Source: DASXUG01 sp036504995
GTDB taxonomy: Bacteria; Pseudomonadota; Gammaproteobacteria; Burkholderiales; Methylophilaceae
Length of the DNA: 22,228 nt
Assembly: GCA_036504995.1 (NCBI GenBank)
Contig: DASXUG010000014.1
Span: 1 to 22,228, forward strand
Direction: 5' to 3'
Notes under the pieces: model-generated
Seen by the model: the letters and a program-made list of their open reading frames with translations, nothing else
Told to the model about the DNA's origin: nothing
The model's database searches: none
In this document: positions 7,201 through 14,912 of the stretch, in pieces
Numbering within the stretch: position 1 is the first letter of the stretch
Layout of the letters: each line of letters starts with the position of its first letter
Translations under genes and position numbers: made by a program

Positions 7201-8839
7201 AGTTAGTCCTTACATTGCCTCATTACGCTTCTCAGTGCCTGGTGTGGGCTTGATCTCACCACCACCGCACCATGATATTTACTCGATTGAAGATTTGGCG
7301 CAATTGATTCACGATTTGAAAAACGCAAATCCAAAAGCTTCGATTTCTGTGAAGTTAGTGTCAGAAACAGGCATTGGTACCGTTGCTGCAGGTGTAGCAA
7401 AAGCAAAATCTGACCATATTGTGGTCGCTGGTCATGATGGCGGTACGGGTGCGTCACCGATTTCATCAGTGAAACACGCGGGTACACCTTGGGAGCTTGG
7501 TTTAGCTGAAACACAGCAAACTTTGGTGCTCAACCAGTTACGTGGACGCGTTGTGTTGCAAGTCGATGGTCAAATGAAAACTGGCCGTGATGTGCTGATT
7601 GGCGCATTGTTAGGCGCAGATGAATTTGGTTTTGCCACCGCGCCGCTGGTTGTTGAGGGCTGTATTATGATGCGTAAGTGTCACCTCAACACTTGCCCGG
7701 TGGGTGTGGCAACACAAGACCCAATATTACGCCAAAAATTTACTGGTCAACCTGAACACGTGGTCAATTACTTCTTTTTTGTAGCGGAAGAGTTGCGCGA
7801 ACTCATGGCGGCTATGGGTATCCGTAAAGTTGACGATTTAATTGGCCGTGCAGACTTGCTTGATATGCGTGCAGGCATCGACCATTGGAAAGCAAGTGGC
7901 TTAGACTTTACTAAAGTATTCCATCAGCCAAAAGTTGCATCAGATGTTTCACGTCGCAATAACGATGTTCAAGATCACGGCTTAGTAAAAGCTTTGGATA
8001 ATAAATTGATTGCGCAAGCCACCGCAGCCTTAGAAAAAGGCGAGAAAGTGGTCATTGAAACCCCAATCGTCAACACTAACCGTACCGTGGGTACCATGTT
8101 GTCGCACGAAATTGCACGCCGTTATGGCCGTGCGGGTTTACCAAATGACACCATTACCGTCAAATTATCTGGTACGGCAGGTCAAAGCTTTGCCGCTTTC
8201 CTCACGCAGGGGATTACCTTTGAGTTAACTGGCGAAGGTAATGACTATGTAGGTAAAGGGCTATGCGGCGGTCGTATTGTGATTAAGAAGCCAGCCGCGT
8301 TCCGAGGATTAGCGGCCGACAACATCATCGTAGGTAATACCGTGATGTATGGCGCAACTTCTGGATATAGCTTTTTCAGCGGCGTAGCAGGCGAGCGCTT
8401 CTGCGTACGTAACTCAGGCGCATTTGCAGTGGTTGAAGGCGTTGGTAACCACGGTTGTGAGTATATGACTGGTGGTACTGTGGTGGTGCTGGGGCAAACT
8501 GGCCTCAACTTTGCTGCAGGTATGTCAGGCGGTGTTGCCTACGTCTATGACGAAGATGGCATGTTTGCAAAACGCTGCAATATGAGCATGGTGAGTCTCG
8601 AGAAAGTAGAAGCCGCTGAATCTGTTTCTGTCAGCGCAGCGCAACACTTGAATCAACCAGATGAAGTGACACTTAAGACACTAATTGAGCAGCATGCTTT
8701 GTACACAGATAGTCAACGTGCGAAAGACATTCTCAGTGACTGGGTCGGTGCACGTGCCAAATTTGTAAAAGTCATGCCAAATGAATATAAACGCGCCCTC
8801 ACTGAGATGGCAGCGGCAGCAAGTAAGGAAGCAGCATAA
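4223..8839 (+). CDS. gltB: Glutamate synthase (NADPH), large subunit
   Basis: GltB takes the amide of glutamine and transfers it to 2-oxoglutarate, giving two glutamates; with glutamine synthetase it forms the GS-GOGAT ammonium assimilation route. The 1538-residue protein has the complete family order: an N-terminal class II glutaminase whose nucleophile is Cys17 (ACGVGF, exposed after removal of a short propeptide), the central domain, the FMN-binding synthase barrel (GEGGEDPKRF, then KPGEGGQLPG, HDGGTGASP), the 3Fe-4S cysteines Cys1147, Cys1153 and Cys1158 (C-x5-C-x4-C), and the C-terminal beta-helix (GLCGGRIVIKKP, GAFAVVEGVGNHGCEYMTGG). Length is normal. Its stop overlaps the gltD start by one base (TAATG), so the two subunits are translationally coupled. 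A sigma-54-type promoter and a structured leader precede it. Confidence 0.98.
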   Translation: MPEQQGLYHPSNERDACGVGFVAHIKGQKSHNIVKQGLQILANLTHRGATGYDPKLGDGAGMLIQLPDAFLRKEAAKLNINLPAVGEYACGNVFLPQSQNGREACEAIIARIIHEEAQVLLGWRDVPRDNSNIAQAARDVEPCMRQVFIAKGATLADQNAFERKLFVIRKRIEHAVRALKLDDIDQFYIPSLSSRTLVYKGMLLAAEVGIYYQDLQDETMTSALALVHQRFSTNTFPAWDLAHPFRMIAHNGEINTMQGNVNWMAARHETMRSALIGEDLDKLWPLIVDGQSDSACFDNALELLVAGGYSLPHAMMMLIPEAWSSNTLMDEERRAFYEYHAALMEPWDGPAAVAFTDGRMIGATLDRNGLRPARYLVTDDDHVMMASEMGVLTFPQEKIVKKWRLEPGKMLLIDMEQGRIIDDAEVKQQLAQAKPYKTWIEKSRYFLGDLPQVENKFAHNASLIDLQQSFGYTQEDIKFILQPMINNGEEGAGSMGNDSALPVLSSKPKVIYNYFKQLFAQVTNPPIDPIREELVMALVTFIGPKPNLLGIDETNPPIRLEASQPVLSLQELEQLKSIDTLTQNGYRSLTLDITYPATEGKQGMAAAIDALNKAAADAVHGGFNLLILSDRNIGADRMAIPALLACSATHQSLVRAGLRTSTGLVVDTGSAREVHHFALLGGYGAEAVCPWLAFQTIEQMATEAKLDGKECAKKFVKAIGKGLHKVMSKMGISTYQSYCGAQIFEAIGLNSPFINQYFTGTISSIEGIGLNEIAEESLRLHTSAFGNDPVLSNSLDAGGEYAFRVRGEEHMWTPDSIAKLQNATRTGKYETYKEYAKLINDQTKRHLTLRGLFEVKAAGAPVPLEEVEAAKEIVKRFATGAMSLGSISTEAHATLAIAMNRIGGRSNTGEGGEDPKRFIPVSVATTMAEVIGAHNIERDIPLKAGDSMRSSIKQVASGRFGVTAEYLANADQIQIKMAQGAKPGEGGQLPGHKVSPYIASLRFSVPGVGLISPPPHHDIYSIEDLAQLIHDLKNANPKASISVKLVSETGIGTVAAGVAKAKSDHIVVAGHDGGTGASPISSVKHAGTPWELGLAETQQTLVLNQLRGRVVLQVDGQMKTGRDVLIGALLGADEFGFATAPLVVEGCIMMRKCHLNTCPVGVATQDPILRQKFTGQPEHVVNYFFFVAEELRELMAAMGIRKVDDLIGRADLLDMRAGIDHWKASGLDFTKVFHQPKVASDVSRRNNDVQDHGLVKALDNKLIAQATAALEKGEKVVIETPIVNTNRTVGTMLSHEIARRYGRAGLPNDTITVKLSGTAGQSFAAFLTQGITFELTGEGNDYVGKGLCGGRIVIKKPAAFRGLAADNIIVGNTVMYGATSGYSFFSGVAGERFCVRNSGAFAVVEGVGNHGCEYMTGGTVVVLGQTGLNFAAGMSGGVAYVYDEDGMFAKRCNMSMVSLEKVEAAESVSVSAAQHLNQPDEVTLKTLIEQHALYTDSQRAKDILSDWVGARAKFVKVMPNEYKRALTEMAAAASKEAA

Positions 8840-10266
8840 TGGGTAAAGTTACTGGATTTATGGAGTTTGAGCGTTTGTCTGAGGGTTATTTGCCTGTTAC
8901 AAATCGCGTTAAAAATTATAAAGAATTTGTGCTGCACTTAACGGATGACGAAGCCAAAGTGCAAGGCGCGCGTTGTATGGATTGTGGCATTCCATTTTGT
9001 ACTACGGGTTGCCCAGTCAACAATATCATCCCAGACTGGAATGATTTGGTTTATCAACAAGATTGGCGTACCGCGATAGATGTATTGCATTCAACCAATA
9101 ACTTTCCTGAGTTTACAGGCCGTATTTGCCCAGCACCATGTGAGGCTGCCTGTACGCTCAATATTAATAACGATGCCGTAGGGATTAAATCTATCGAGCA
9201 TGCGATTATTGATAAGGCTTGGGAAAATAATTGGGTAGTGCCACAACCGCCAGAGAAGAAAACTGGTAAAAAAGTCGCTGTTGTAGGTTCAGGCCCTGCT
9301 GGTCTGGCTGCTGCACAGCAACTTGCGCGCGCAGGCCACAATGTCGTGGTGTTAGAAAAAGAGACGCGCATTGGCGGTTTGTTACGTTATGGCATCCCTG
9401 ACTTCAAAATGGAAAAAAGCCATATCGATCGCCGTATGACACAAATGCAAGCCGAAGGTGTTGAGTTCCGTACTAACCACAATGTGGGCGTCAATGTGAT
9501 TGCAGACGATTTAGTGGCGGAATATGACGCAGTTATTCTGGCTGGCGGTGCTGAGTACCCACGTGATTTGCCAGTAGAAGGCCGTCAGCTAGATGGCGTG
9601 CACTTTGCAATGGATTTTCTTACACCGCAAAATAAAGTCGTTGCGGGTGACAAGATTGAAAACCAAATCATGGCAACAGGTAAACATGTTGTGGTCATTG
9701 GTGGTGGTGATACGGGTTCAGATTGCGTCGGTACCTCAAATCGTCATGGCGCACTTTCCATCACACAATTTGAATTAATGCCTCAACCACCCGAGCAGGA
9801 AGACAAAAATCTGGTTTGGCCAAACTGGCCGCTCAAGATGCGTACTTCAAGCTCACATGAAGAGGGTGCTAACCGCGATTGGTCAATTACGACTAAAAAA
9901 CTCATTGGCGAAAACGGTAAAGTGACCCATTTGGTCGGCGCCAAAGTAGAGTGGAAAGACGGCAAAATGATTGAGGTTGCGGGCAGCGAATTTACCATTC
10001 CTGCCGATTTAGTGCTACTTGCCATGGGCTTTGTTTCACCTGTACAAAAAGTACTCGATGCATTTGGCGTAGAAAAAGATAATCGCGGTAATGCCAAAGC
10101 CACCACCGATGGTGAAGGCTGTTATACCACCAGCAAAGCCAAAGTGTTTGCTGCGGGTGATATGCGTCGCGGTCAATCATTAGTGGTATGGGCGATACGT
10201 GAAGGCCGCCAATGCGCTCGCGCGGTTGATGAGTTCTTGATGGGTTCATCGACATTACCAAGATAG
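8839..10266 (+). CDS. gltD: Glutamate synthase (NADPH), small subunit
   Basis: GltD oxidises NADPH at its FAD and passes electrons through 4Fe-4S clusters to the FMN of GltB. The 475 residues show the N-terminal ferredoxin-like cysteine clusters (Cys46, Cys49, Cys54, Cys58, and further RICPAPCEAAC), the FAD dinucleotide fold GSGPAGLAAAQQLARAG near residue 150, the NADPH fold VVVIGGGDTGSDCVGTS, and the closing FAGDMRRGQSLVVWAI-type motif (here AAGDMRRGQSLVVWAI). Length is normal for the family. It starts inside the gltB stop codon and is followed by a strong terminator, which closes the operon. Confidence 0.98.
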   Translation: MGKVTGFMEFERLSEGYLPVTNRVKNYKEFVLHLTDDEAKVQGARCMDCGIPFCTTGCPVNNIIPDWNDLVYQQDWRTAIDVLHSTNNFPEFTGRICPAPCEAACTLNINNDAVGIKSIEHAIIDKAWENNWVVPQPPEKKTGKKVAVVGSGPAGLAAAQQLARAGHNVVVLEKETRIGGLLRYGIPDFKMEKSHIDRRMTQMQAEGVEFRTNHNVGVNVIADDLVAEYDAVILAGGAEYPRDLPVEGRQLDGVHFAMDFLTPQNKVVAGDKIENQIMATGKHVVVIGGGDTGSDCVGTSNRHGALSITQFELMPQPPEQEDKNLVWPNWPLKMRTSSSHEEGANRDWSITTKKLIGENGKVTHLVGAKVEWKDGKMIEVAGSEFTIPADLVLLAMGFVSPVQKVLDAFGVEKDNRGNAKATTDGEGCYTTSKAKVFAAGDMRRGQSLVVWAIREGRQCARAVDEFLMGSSTLPR

Positions 10267-10332
10267 ACGCTACTTAACAGGTAATCTATTTAACAACAAA
10301 ATTAACAGACTTAGACTAAAATCAAATTAGGA

Positions 10333-10338
10333 TAAAAT
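10333..10338 (+). promoter_or_regulatory. Possible -10 element for hemE
   Basis: TAAAAT fits a -10 hexamer, but the -35 region (TTAGAC at 10311-10316, 16 bases away) is poor. Transcription from it would start near 10345, inside the left arm of the gltD terminator, so the hemE transcript would lack a complete hairpin and would not terminate itself. This is inferred from the layout and is not strongly supported by the hexamers. Confidence 0.3.
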
Positions 10339-10340
10339 GA

Positions 10341-10374
10341 TTGGGGATACCATTTGCGTATCCTCAATTTTTTT
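10341..10374 (+). terminator. Rho-independent terminator of gltBD
   Basis: TTGGGGATAC (10341-10350) pairs with GTATCCTCAA (10358-10367) in ten pairs with one G-U, around the loop CATTTGC, followed directly by a run of seven T. It is the clearest terminator in the window. It ends only about a dozen bases before the hemE start codon. Confidence 0.88.
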
Positions 10375-10385
10375 AAGCGTACATT

Positions 10386-11447
10386 ATGACAACTTTGCAA
10401 AACGATACCTTTCTCCGTGCTTTGATGCGCCAGCCAACTGAGTACACCCCTGTGTGGATGATGCGCCAGGCAGGGCGCTATTTACCTGAGTATCGAGAAA
10501 GTCGCAAAACGGCTGGTAGTTTTTTACAGCTTTGTAAAAACGCAAATTTTGCGACAGAAGTCACGATGCAACCATTGGATAGATACCCTTTGGACGCTGC
10601 TATTTTATTTTCAGATATTTTAACCGTACCAGATGCAATGGGTTTGGGCCTGTATTTTGAAGAAGGTGAAGGGCCAAAATTTGAGCGTACCTTGCAACAA
10701 GAGGCGGACATTCTCAAGCTATCAATCCCAGATATGGCTAAGCTGCAATATGTGTTTGATGCGGTTAGCAGCATACGCAAAGCGCTTGATGGTCGTGTAC
10801 CGCTCATTGGCTTCTCAGGCAGCCCTTGGACCCTCGCTACTTATATGATTGAAGGCAAGGGCGGTACAGACTTTCTCACCACCAAAAAAATGGCTTATGC
10901 CCGCCCAGAATTACTGCATCACATTTTAGAAACAACCGCACAAACGGTCATTCAATACCTGAATGCGCAAATCTCAGCAGGTGCGCAAGCGGTGATGATT
11001 TTTGATTCATGGGGCGGGGCACTTTCACATAACGCTTATCTTGAGTTTTCACTTAATTACATGCAAAAAATTGTAGCTGGGCTAGCAAAAACGGCTGAAG
11101 GTCGCACAGTACCAAGTATTGTGTTTACCAAAGGTGGCGCATTGTGGCTTGAGGCACAGGCTGAAATTGGTGCAGATGCGTTAGGCTTGGATTGGACTGT
11201 GGATATTGGTCAAGCCCGTAAGCGTGTAGGGGATAAGGTCGCACTGCAAGGCAATATGGATCCAGCGATTTTATTAAGTACGCCTACAGCCATTGAAAAA
11301 GAAGTGGCGAGTATTTTAGCCAGCTATGGGCATGGCAATGGCCATGTGTTCAATCTTGGCCATGGGATTACCCAGTGGACGCCACCAGAAAATGCTGAAG
11401 CCATGATCAACGCAGTTAAATTGCATAGTAAACAGTATCACGGCTAA
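10386..11447 (+). CDS. hemE: Uroporphyrinogen decarboxylase (HemE)
   Basis: HemE removes four carboxyl groups from uroporphyrinogen III to give coproporphyrinogen III, a cytoplasmic step of haem synthesis that needs no cofactor. The 353-residue protein is the usual length and carries the signature PVWMMRQAGRYLPEYR near residue 22-37, DAAILFSDIL with the substrate Asp, GFSGSPWTLATYMIEGKG, the IFDSWGGALS segment, ALQGNMDP and the final VFNLGHGI. The start is the ATG at 10386, giving MTTLQNDTFLRAL, standard for the family. There is little ribosome-binding sequence, and the gltBD terminator lies immediately upstream, so the messenger has a very short leader or arises from readthrough. Confidence 0.97.
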   Translation: MTTLQNDTFLRALMRQPTEYTPVWMMRQAGRYLPEYRESRKTAGSFLQLCKNANFATEVTMQPLDRYPLDAAILFSDILTVPDAMGLGLYFEEGEGPKFERTLQQEADILKLSIPDMAKLQYVFDAVSSIRKALDGRVPLIGFSGSPWTLATYMIEGKGGTDFLTTKKMAYARPELLHHILETTAQTVIQYLNAQISAGAQAVMIFDSWGGALSHNAYLEFSLNYMQKIVAGLAKTAEGRTVPSIVFTKGGALWLEAQAEIGADALGLDWTVDIGQARKRVGDKVALQGNMDPAILLSTPTAIEKEVASILASYGHGNGHVFNLGHGITQWTPPENAEAMINAVKLHSKQYHG

Positions 11448-11466
11448 ATATTGTGAAGTGACATCA

Positions 11467-11506
11467 ATTGCTGACCCAGTGCTTGCTTTGTGTCAGCAAT
11501 ATTTCA
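11467..11506 (+). terminator. Probable hemE terminator hairpin
   Basis: ATTGCTGAC (11467-11475) is the exact inverted match of GTCAGCAAT (11492-11500), with a 16-base loop, followed by the moderately T-rich ATTTCATT. It is positioned 20 bases after the hemE stop. The long loop and weak T-run make it less certain than the gltBD terminator. Confidence 0.45.
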
Positions 11507-11520
11507 TTACGTGGTGTTTT

Positions 11521-11554
11521 AGGGTAAATTGATAGGCCTATACCAATTTACCCT
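11521..11554 (+). promoter_or_regulatory. Strong inverted repeat just before the 11566 gene
   Basis: AGGGTAAATTG (11521-11531) and CAATTTACCCT (11544-11554) are perfect 11-base inverted arms, and the 12-base spacer holds the smaller palindrome ATAGGCCTAT. There is no T-tract on either side, so it is not a typical terminator. Its right arm ends 11 bases before the next start codon, so it may be an operator or an RNA hairpin that limits ribosome access. Confidence 0.5.
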
Positions 11555-11565
11555 ATTGTGAACCC

Positions 11566-12540
11566 ATGTTCATTCTCAGCTACATCAAAAATAATGCGGT
11601 AAAAAGTTTAGCTGCGGCAAGTATGCTTGCGCTGCTAAGTCTTTTATTAGTATGGATTATTTACAACCTAAAGCCATGGTATTCAAACATACAGGCTGAT
11701 GTATCTTTAAGTCTTAGCCCACCGAAGATAGGCCCGAGTAGTGTGCACTCTGCTAATAACGCAAAAGATTCTGACAATTTGGCTAACGAGACTCCGGCTA
11801 CATTTCAGCTTCTAAATCCCCAAGCGCCATGTCCGCCACAGCAGTTTTCATGTATTGCAAAACAAAGCGATCATATAACAGATCAAAGCTGCCCAAGTTA
11901 TAAACCAATCTGGGCTTATTTTAGTAATGATAATGGGGCCAGCTGGATGCAAGTGGGCTGCTATGCAACCCAAATTGATGCAACCAGAGCGTTAGATAAG
12001 GCCGTGGCTCGTGGTTACGTAAAAAACAACAAAGTGATCAATTCAAACGATGGTGTTGTTAAAAGCGGCAGCGAAAACAAAGCAGCTATAAATCCAAGCA
12101 ATACTAACTCCCCAGCGCCTACCCCGAGCAATAACTCCATACAGGACATTTTTAACAACCCCTACAATAAGCCAGCGGATTCAGAAAAAAAAACTGAATC
12201 CATCAATGGCGAGCAAAAAGTAGATAATAAAACTGAGCAACCAACTCACTTAGTGACTGCAAATGAGGCAAAAGAAAGTCAGGCTACAACACGTGAGTCA
12301 GGCGGAGTAGTAGCCGAAAAAGAAAATCGGGAAGAGCGGCGCCAAAACTTGACGGTAAAATTTAAATTACTGTTTGGGTTAATCCCTGTTGAAAAGCGCA
12401 CTTATCCAAATGAAGAGATGCGGGATAAAGCACTATTCATGTGGAAAAAAGAACAAAAAATACTAGAGCCTGATGGCGCTATTAATGAGAAATATGCAAT
12501 TAAAAATCATAACGATGACGCAATCATGCATCATCACTAA
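11566..12540 (+). CDS. Membrane-anchored Asn/Lys-rich protein of unknown function
   Basis: The 324-residue product begins with a short cytoplasmic piece and one clear membrane span (about residues 13-34, AASMLALLSLLLVWIIYNL), so it is probably a type II membrane protein with most of its mass in the periplasm. A small compact region at about residues 85-165 has several cysteines (ACPPQQFSC, QSCPSY, QVGCYA) that could form disulfides, with WAYFSNDNGASWMQVGCYAT next to it. After this comes a long low-complexity linker rich in Asn, Lys, Ser and Glu, then a charged region (RRQNLTVKFKLLFGLIPVEKRTYP) and a His-ending tail. No ribosome-binding site is clear. I do not recognise the family. It lies between hemE and priA, convergent with priA. 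Confidence 0.75.
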   Translation: MFILSYIKNNAVKSLAAASMLALLSLLLVWIIYNLKPWYSNIQADVSLSLSPPKIGPSSVHSANNAKDSDNLANETPATFQLLNPQAPCPPQQFSCIAKQSDHITDQSCPSYKPIWAYFSNDNGASWMQVGCYATQIDATRALDKAVARGYVKNNKVINSNDGVVKSGSENKAAINPSNTNSPAPTPSNNSIQDIFNNPYNKPADSEKKTESINGEQKVDNKTEQPTHLVTANEAKESQATTRESGGVVAEKENREERRQNLTVKFKLLFGLIPVEKRTYPNEEMRDKALFMWKKEQKILEPDGAINEKYAIKNHNDDAIMHHH

Positions 12541-12591
12541 GTAGTATGGCTAAAGTAGGTAGTATGGCTAAACTAGGTATGGCCAGGTTAG
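12541..12591 (+). repeat. 18-bp imperfect tandem repeat, about three copies
   Basis: GTAGTATGGCTAAAGTAG (12541-12558) is followed directly by a copy with one changed base (AAACTAG, 12559-12576) and then a degenerate 15-base copy (GTATGGCCAGGTTAG, 12577-12591). It starts immediately after the stop codon of the preceding gene, in the gap between it and priA. It is probably recent slippage or duplication; no function is suggested. Confidence 0.75.
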
Positions 12592-12628
12592 TTATTCCTA
12601 AACTATATATTCTTAAAGCTAAGAGTCT

Positions 12629-14845
12629 TTAAAACTCAATCGGATCCACATCAACCGACCAGCGAATCTTGCTGGATAAAGCATGTGCTCTAAGCAGGTG
12701 TACCAAATTTTGCAGTAGTATTTGTAAAACATTGCGCTGCTTTGCCTGAAACAGTAAGTGCCCGCGTTCCATGCCTTTTAATTTTTCCATCTGCGGCCTG
12801 AGCGGGTCGTAAATCATCACTTCACTCGATAAGTCTCTGCCCCAGGTCATGGCATCGCTTAAAAACTGCTGCACCATTGCATATTGACTGGCCTCTGCCC
12901 GCAACAAGGCAAGGTAAGCAAATGGAGGGAATGCGGTAATTTCGCGCTCTTTTATTTGTAATTCTGCATAAGCTGAGTAGTTTTGTAATTGCAGGGCATT
13001 AAATAACTGATGGTCAGGAAAAGCCGTTTGAATTAAGACTTCTCCCGCTTTTTTGGCGCGGCCCGCACGCCCAGATACTTGCATCAATTGGGCAAATAGT
13101 CTTTCTGCTGCGCGAAAGTCTGGGCTAAATAATGCGCTGTCTGTATCGATGACGCCCACTAACGTGAGGTTTGGAAAATCATGACCTTTTGCCAACATTT
13201 GTGTGCCGACTAAAATATCTACTTCATTCGCATTTACCGCAGTCAAAATGTCGGTCAATGCATCTTTGTTGCGTGTTGAATCGCGATCTACGCGCTGGAT
13301 GCGCGCCTGTGGGAATAAACCCTGTAATGTCTGCTCTAAGCGTTGCGTGCCCTGACCCGTAGGGTGTAAATCTGCGTTGCCGCAGCTTGGGCATTGGCGC
13401 ACCATTTTTTGCTCGTGACCACAGTAGTGACAGCGCAATCGACCTTGTTTTAAATGCACCACCAAACGACTACTGCAGCGTGTGCATGGCGCTATCCAAT
13501 GACAAGCGCTGCATAGCAACACTGGAGAATAGCCGCGTCGATTAATAAACAGTAAACTTTGCTCACTATTGCTTAATCTTTTGCGTATTGCCTCAATTAA
13601 CTGTGGGGTAAAGCCATCGGTCAGCTGGGTCTTGGTGGTATCAATACAGCGAATATCCGGCAAAGACGATTGATTGACCGCACGTTGATGCAAGCTCAAT
13701 AATTGATATTTGTTCGTCTGTGCGTGTTGCCAAGTTTCCAGGGCAGGGGTTGCACTACCCAATACAATCGGCACTTTGGCGCGCTGTGCACGTACCATGG
13801 CAACATCCCGCGCATGATAGCGCATACTGTCTTGCTGTTTATACGAGCTATCATGCTCTTCATCTACAATGACAATTTTCAATTTTGGCAATGGCGTGAA
13901 TACGGCCAAGCGCGTGCCTATAATGATTCTAGCTTGCCCCGATTGCGCTAAGCGCCAGTTTTGCAAGCGCTCACTATCCCCAAGATTGCTGTGTAAACTT
14001 ACCAGCGGCAGATGAGGTAGCCTGCTTCGAAAACGCTCCTCCAATTGCGGGGTAAGGTTAATTTCTGGTACCAACACAAGCGCTTGCCCATCACCTTCGG
14101 CTAATACTTGCAGTAAAATTTGCATGTAAACTTCAGTCTTGCCGCTACCCGTAATGCCATGTAATAAAAACGGTTTGAACGTATCGCGCTGATTTAATAC
14201 AGTCTGCACTGCTGTACTCTGCTCTGCATTGAGTTTGGGCGACGCTTGCGCTGTATGGCTTGCGTGTAACCCTGCCAAGACCTCTCTTCGCTCAACATAG
14301 CCCAGCTCCAGTAGTGCTTGTGCGGCTTTGCGCCATACCGGCGATAACTCACCCAACTCGCTTTCTGTTGCCGTGATTTGCGCCAACAAAGTCTGCATTA
14401 CTTTACGCATGACTATTTTTCTGGCGGGTAAAGATTCCATCGCTGATTGAGTGCCCAGCGCCGTCAATACATACAAATACTGCTTACGCGCTTCGGCAGG
14501 TTTGATTTGTCTTAGGCGTGAAGGGAGCGTGTTTAATAGCGCCTGCCCAAACGGGTATTGATAGTAGTTGGCGCAAAACTTAATTAAATTGAAGGTTTCT
14601 TTTGTAAAGGCTGGCTCTTGATTAAACACAGAAATGACAGATTTAAGCTTATCCAGTGGATACTCGCTGGCACTTACCTTCGCTATCACAACACCCACTA
14701 ACTGACGCCGTCCAAACGGCACTACGACACGCTGGCCCACTTTCACTTGAAACCCACCATCTAGATAATCAAAAAGTCTATCCAGCGGTACATCAAGGGC
14801 GACTTGTAAGATTGTTGAGGTGGCGTTTGCAGGCGGAAGATTCAT
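12629..14845 (-). CDS. priA: Primosomal protein N', replication restart helicase (PriA)
   Basis: PriA recognises stalled forks and D-loops and loads the replicative helicase through PriB/DnaT or PriC. The 738-residue protein contains an N-terminal DNA-binding domain (VALDVPLDRLFDY, VPFGRR), the Walker A motif GITGSGKTEVYM at about residues 229-240, the DEEHD box at about 327-331, GSATPALETW, a zinc-binding insertion with cysteine pairs between about 443 and 490 (CSACH, PCTRC, CHYCG, CPSCG), and helicase motifs V and VI (VDILVGTQMLAKGHDF, QVSGRAGRA). Length is close to the usual 730. It is divergent from argS over 67 bases and convergent with the 11566 gene. Confidence 0.97.
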   Translation of the reverse strand: MNLPPANATSTILQVALDVPLDRLFDYLDGGFQVKVGQRVVVPFGRRQLVGVVIAKVSASEYPLDKLKSVISVFNQEPAFTKETFNLIKFCANYYQYPFGQALLNTLPSRLRQIKPAEARKQYLYVLTALGTQSAMESLPARKIVMRKVMQTLLAQITATESELGELSPVWRKAAQALLELGYVERREVLAGLHASHTAQASPKLNAEQSTAVQTVLNQRDTFKPFLLHGITGSGKTEVYMQILLQVLAEGDGQALVLVPEINLTPQLEERFRSRLPHLPLVSLHSNLGDSERLQNWRLAQSGQARIIIGTRLAVFTPLPKLKIVIVDEEHDSSYKQQDSMRYHARDVAMVRAQRAKVPIVLGSATPALETWQHAQTNKYQLLSLHQRAVNQSSLPDIRCIDTTKTQLTDGFTPQLIEAIRKRLSNSEQSLLFINRRGYSPVLLCSACHWIAPCTRCSSRLVVHLKQGRLRCHYCGHEQKMVRQCPSCGNADLHPTGQGTQRLEQTLQGLFPQARIQRVDRDSTRNKDALTDILTAVNANEVDILVGTQMLAKGHDFPNLTLVGVIDTDSALFSPDFRAAERLFAQLMQVSGRAGRAKKAGEVLIQTAFPDHQLFNALQLQNYSAYAELQIKEREITAFPPFAYLALLRAEASQYAMVQQFLSDAMTWGRDLSSEVMIYDPLRPQMEKLKGMERGHLLFQAKQRNVLQILLQNLVHLLRAHALSSKIRWSVDVDPIEF

Positions 14846-14912
14846 TAAATTAAAGTTTTATTTCACAATAGGTTAAAATGGCGGTTTAGATATTTTATTA
14901 GATTATTCTGTC

